This document shows, piece by piece, positions 58,053 to 64,000 of a stretch of 64,000 bases of DNA. The notes under the pieces are model-generated. The model was given only the letters and a program-made list of their open reading frames with translations. It was not told the DNA's origin and made no database searches. Both the position numbers and the translations under genes were made by a program. Source of the DNA: Grammothele lineata (Eukaryota; Basidiomycota; Agaricomycetes; Polyporales; Polyporaceae); assembly GCA_002150815.3 (NCBI GenBank), contig NDFF03000367.1, positions 744,001 to 808,000 of the forward strand. The letters run 5' to 3'. Positions within the stretch are counted from its first letter, which is position 1. Every line of letters begins with the position of its first letter.

Positions 58053-60456
58053 ATGCCTCCCTCACTGGAGATCCACCAGGCAGCAGCAAATGATATGATT
58101 TCCCCTTCCATTCCCCCACCGCCGTCTCTTGACAACACGTTCGGGGCATGGCTCATTGGAACCTTCATCAGCATGCTGTAAGCATTGGCGTCTCTCCCTG
58201 CAGATGTCATACTATGCTCACTCGTCTAATTCTCTCGACAGTCTGGAGGGTATCATCCTCAATCAAGCGATGATCTATTACCGCACATACACCAAGGACT
58301 CCTGGTGGCTAAAAATATGGGTCCGTGTATCCCCTAAATTTAACTCTTCAAAATGATTCATTTGTCATTGTTTCTATAGGTCGCTACCGCTCTGTGAGCT
58401 GTCCTCAGGAAAGGCTGAGAATCGATCTCATGTTGTGGCAGGTCCCTCGAGGCATTGAACGCCATCATCACGGCACGCACAAGGTACGTTTTGTCTCTCT
58501 TAGGCGGGGCCCCATCAAACATGCCTCTGAGTACCCCCAAGCTATTACTACCTCGTCACGAACTATCTCAACCCCCTCGTACTTCTTGGACCCCCAGTCT
58601 GGTGCGTCAATGTCCGTCTATGAGCAAGATTCTCACTGACTCACGCCACTGATTGCATGTCTAGGTCAATGAAGGTTAGTTCTTACTATGCATATCTTAT
58701 TCTTCATGCCACCGCTCACAGTAATGCAAGCTATTCCCACTATTTGGGGTAAGTTGCATCAATTTCGTATGGGCAGACTCTCCTCATTGCTCATCGCCGT
58801 GTACATTGCTAGTGCCTTACCGTCGTGACTACCCAGAGGTGAGCTGATCTAACGTGTTCCCTTTGATCAAACTCCTATTCATTCGCACCATCTAGCTTCC
58901 TCGCACGTCGTGTTTGGATCCGTGAGTCACATAATTGCCAACATTGCATTCATCGTACCCCATCTCGGATATCTATCTAGTCGGTCGATTTCGCTACAAG
59001 CCCCTTGTCTGCGTCGCGGTGAGTAACTCGCACCTCCTGTGATGAAGTTTCCCTTACTAATCCTCAGAATGGTAGGCCCTCCTAACCCTGGCATTTTTTG
59101 GTGTGTGATACTAGTCGCTATAACTATCGAGTGTACATCTCACGTGTGCACATACACATTAGGATGCTATCTTGGTCTGTAATTCAAGCTGAAACTATGT
59201 TCCTAGATGTCCGCTGACGGTCCCGGAGACAGCCTACACCATTCTTGTGTACGGAATACTTACGTTCTTTCCTGTGTATGAAGACTAATCATATATGTGC
59301 TAAGTTTCACCGTCGAGAGCATCCACGGTGCACTTCAATATGCAGTGCGTACTATGATCTCTCCCGGAGTCCATCACGCCTATTAAACTTGACTGAACAT
59401 CGTCAACGCATCCGCAGTGGCTCTGCACTGTCGGCTCGTCTTTAATCATGGGGTCGGATGTGCTGCTTACGAGCGTGCTCATCTACACATTACGCACGAG
59501 CCGCAACGGCATGAAACGGTATGTGCGACGACATCCATTACGCATCCAAACTTTAGCCGACAAGCACTCGTTCCCCTGGCCTTCAGAACAAATTCGATGA
59601 TCGATTTGATCATCATGTACACAGTGTCTACTGGTCGGTTCTCATGTTTCACGACCGATCGAGTCTCGTGTACGCTGAAAGGGATGTTTTCCCTCCGTTA
59701 GGGCTTCTTATATCGTCAGTCTCTGATCCGCGTTGTAATCGGTTTGGATTGCTGATCCTAGTGAAACAGGATATTCAACGTTTTGAACATTACATTTGTG
59801 AGTGCATACAAACTAGAAGGGTTCCATAGACTCGTACTGATCTTTGGCTACTGCTAATGAAACTCCCACACCAGAGTGCACGGTCCATTGCTAATGGAGA
59901 CCTGCTTTTCACTATGACGTCCATGATACTCACTAACTGTACGTCTTCGCATACATCCCGCAACTTCCAGTACACCGCTTATTGATAGTCAATCTGCCTT
60001 TCTGCAGTGTACACGATTACACTTGTGGTTACGTGAGTGTATTTCCCTCAGCCGTGAAGCACAATCTCAATCAGTCCTACACGCAGACTCAATTCGCGCC
60101 AGGATATCAGGGAACAATTCGCAATCAAGGGCGGCCTGAATGTCGAAGGAGGCACTGCCTTCCCAGCTATGACCGGTGCCGCTGTATCCATAGGGCTACG
60201 CATGGCCCCGTTGACATCCGGGGTACGCTAGACTCGTCACGTAGGTGCCACATATCACAACGCTGATGCCGCCACGTCCAAGATGTCGAGCGACCTGCAG
60301 TCTGGGGACGACACAGGCGCGATCGCACTCTCCACGTTCTCGAAGGGAGATGTGTCAGATTTTGAGGGCGAGCGGATACATACAAGTGCCGCTCGCTGGG
60401 AGCCGACGTTGGCTGAAGAAGGAATGCCAAAGGACACGAAGGTGTTAACGACGTAG
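58053..60456 (+). CDS. DUF6534 multi-pass membrane protein, copy 3
   Basis: From ATG 58053: SIPPPPSLDNTFGAWLIGTF, donor 58178, then LEGIILNQAMIYYRTYTKDS, VATAL|SLEALNAIITART, YYYLVTNYLNPLVLLGPPVW, SMK|LFPLFG, FLARRVWI, GRFRYKPLVCVA, FRTNSMIDLIIMYTVSTG and a last exon with DDTGAIALSTFSKGD...AARWEPTLAEEGMPKD ending at 60456. These match copies 1 and 2 block by block, with introns at the same places. The acceptor at ..GCAAG|CTATTCCC (about 58728) keeps phase; the nearer AG does not. Junctions from 59050 to 60200 are only partly fixed. Function unknown; predicted membrane protein with a cytosolic tail. Confidence 0.78.
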
Positions 60457-60813
60457 CAGTTCCGTTTCAGAGAACGTGTATAGACTTCACGATTATCTCT
60501 TGTTTCTTTTTCCCAACGCAGTGATGGATGACGTTGAGTATCTGCGCGAACTAGCTTGAAGGCTTTGTGCAGGGTGAGGCCTTGAGGCCCGACATACTAG
60601 GTCGACCGCCGAGGAGTTTGATGCGAGTCGGCCGGATAATGCCGTCTTAGGTGACGTCTTACCCATGACGTCATGAATCGATCCTCAGCTTATCTGGGAG
60701 CGAGCATTGCGCGTATGAGTACAGTATCTATTGCATTAAACTACATCGCGGGACGCGAGGATGGTACAGAGCATGCTAATATTGCATTACAACTTCTCCA
60801 GGCCGTGCCCCTT
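60457..60813. other. Short 3'-3' intergenic stretch
   Basis: Between the converging ends of DUF6534 3 and GAPDH; nothing recognisable. Confidence 0.5.
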
Positions 60814-62207
<1,394 letters not shown>

Positions 62208-63990
62208 GATCTGAGGAGTGGGAGGATGAGTGAGTTGGAGGAGGGGATGAGGCGCAGAAAGGAGGATGGGGCGATATATAAGGACAGCGGGGCGTTATCT
62301 CAGACGGATCGGGGCAAGCGCGCGGCTGCGATTGGGCAGATGGGGCGATGGCTGGCCATGGCCTCGCGCGGTCTCCTCCTCCTCCTTCGACGACCTTCGG
62401 CGCGCCCCTCGGAGACGCGACCACAGGCGACGCCGTCGGCTCTCAGGGGCATCCGCGCCCTGTAAGACCTTACAACGCATCCATATGCTCGCACGCGGCT
62501 CCGTGCCCCGCGCGTGGACCTTGACAGTCGGCCGAGGCCACTCGCGCTCATTCTGCGCCAGCTCCATCGCTCTCTCTGACCAAGCATTAACCAAGCATAT
62601 TCTGCTCCGACCCGAGGCTACATTCGTCCGACAAAGCGATGGCTCACCGCTCGCTCAGCGCGCGTCAGACGCGTTGCGCTGCTCAGCAAGCCAGAAACGT
62701 GCGATATATGACTCGTCTGGTGCGATCGTCAGACGCATACGTACGACGGGAACCCTTGCGATTACCCCTCGCTCGGATTGGACGCGTCCGAGAGCGGTCT
62801 GGCGGCGACAACGACCGCGTCATCCGTAGACATCGCCTCAACGAATTCTCGCCCCGTTCTCCCCAACCATCATCCATCGATCTCCCACTTGGCCCACTAC
62901 GAATTGTCCCCTGGAACGCCCACTGCGGTCAACCCACACCCGGTCTCGACGTCTGCTTTCGCGAACCCCCGCCGCGCCTTAGCCAAGCTTCCAAGGCCAC
63001 ACAAGCTGGCAACCTTGCGCCGTCGTGATTCCCTCATACTCTGGCTCTCCTCGACGACGCTCGTGCGGCCAAGTGCAGCTCATAACGTCATTACTGCAGC
63101 GCGCGTCGCCGTTCAGTACATACGAACATGCGGATTGATGTCCGATTTGCCACTCCTCAAACCCATTACTCATGTAACATTTTCTTCATACTAACGGAGG
63201 CGCAGCCTTATTCTCTTCGTGCTGTCTAGAGTCTGTAGCATGTAGACACTAGAACATACCAATGTCAAGTACGGCATGCTGCAGGGCCTAGACGCGTGCT
63301 AGATCGCACCCTCGCCTGTGTCTCCTATCTTTGTCCCCGCCTCGACTCGCGAGCATCTCCATTGTTCTGGACCGGCCTCCCCTGGCCTTTGTCTCAATTC
63401 CATCCGCTCACCTCGTCACTCCAGGAAGTTTGCTGTAGACGTATTCTAGACTGTCGCAGTGCACTTGAGTCCAGGCAGTGAGTGTGGTGCATATATGCAT
63501 CTGGAACGCCTTCTACGGACGGCGAATGTCGCGCGCTGTCTCGACTCTCTTCGTCCTTGCCATCCAGTGATGTTGCTGCGCGCAGTCGTAATGCTTGCAC
63601 GGATACATCTCTCTCCCATTGCCATAATTGCGGGAAAAACGGTTGGATCGGCGCAGCGCTAATCCCCCAGCGATCGGTTGGGCGCTTTAGTACACAAAGG
63701 GGCGTCCCCGACTGACTCCCAGCGGCGGGGTAAGCACGACTGTCAGTTATGTGTATGTGGAAGCCGTTCAGCTGTGATCTTGTGAGGTGGCTGCCGCTAT
63801 TATTGAACAGCAGAAGACTCGCGTGGCGAATGTGAGATTGAGTAGGGAAAAGAAGGGTGGCGGAAGAAAGTACTTTGAGTGTGTGTATACGGATATGGGC
63901 AAGACTGATAGCCTTTACGCGAGTTCAAACTCTCGTTCTGTCCGTCTCTTCATCTTGTCTCTCCTCCATCGTGACGGACTACAGGCCATG
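62208..63990. other. Upstream region of gpd and unassigned end of window
   Basis: Besides the gpd promoter, no gene was recognised. A C-rich open stretch on + (about 62760-63060) has some coding-like third-position bias but no motif. The last 60 bases are CT-rich and end with ATGTCGCTCTCGT (ATG about 63988-63990), which could be the start of a gene running off the window. Confidence 0.35.
62273..62283 (-). promoter_or_regulatory. TATA box of gpd
   Basis: TTATATATC on the - strand, about 68 bases upstream of the gpd ATG. A pyrimidine-rich tract (CATCCTCCTTTCTGCGCCTCATCC on the - strand, in part) lies between, as in strong basidiomycete promoters. Confidence 0.75.
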
Positions 63991-64000
63991 TCGCTCTCGT

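Noticed and set aside
58660..58745. Stop codon in DUF6534 copy 3 after WSMK
   Set aside because: It appears only with the nearer acceptor; using ..GCAAG|CTATTCCC gives WSMK|LFPLFG, matching copies 1 and 2.

Overview
The window is nuclear DNA of an Agaricomycete basidiomycete, most likely a wood-decay fungus. The evidence is many 45-65 base introns with GT..AG ends and CTNAC-type branch motifs, Plavaka and Tnp2 type DNA transposases, F-box genes of the basidiomycete type, DUF6534 membrane proteins, an aryl-alcohol-oxidase-like GMC enzyme and a gpd gene with tiny 5' exons. All gene models were spliced by hand from the sequence; junctions were kept only where the reading phase and the family alignment agreed. 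No homology search was run.

Positions 1-17.5 kb are an accessory, element-rich zone. A Plavaka-type transposase (1-2569, 5' end outside the window) and a Tnp2-type transposase (11150-13764) both read open after splicing. Between them lie two broken copies of the spliceosomal helicase Brr2 (about 3306-5850 and 9090-10450). Between those lie two small five-exon genes (6388-6980 and 8328-8973) that look like paralogues of each other and recall the bacterial HicA fold. Two weak gene relics follow (15975-16310 and 16678-17460).

Positions 17.7-31.9 kb form a block that looks like oxidative or secondary metabolism: DUF6534 membrane protein 1 (-), a 16-exon GMC oxidoreductase (-), P450 copy 1 (-), DUF6534 membrane protein 2 (+) and a small secreted protein (-). 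P450 1 and DUF6534 2 are head to head.

Positions 33.2-52.8 kb are conserved housekeeping genes: RPA49 (RNA polymerase I) divergent from SET2 (H3K36 methyltransferase), three F-box genes, and UTP10 (small-subunit processome). Positions 53.1-60.5 kb repeat the head-to-head arrangement: P450 copy 2 (-) and DUF6534 3 (+). The glyceraldehyde-3-phosphate dehydrogenase gene (60814-62207, -) follows, and the last 1.8 kb holds nothing I can name.

The most unusual signals are the HicA-like gene pair, the duplicated P450/DUF6534 divergent module beside a GMC oxidase with an N-myristoylation-type start, and three apparent GC-AG introns in these same families.
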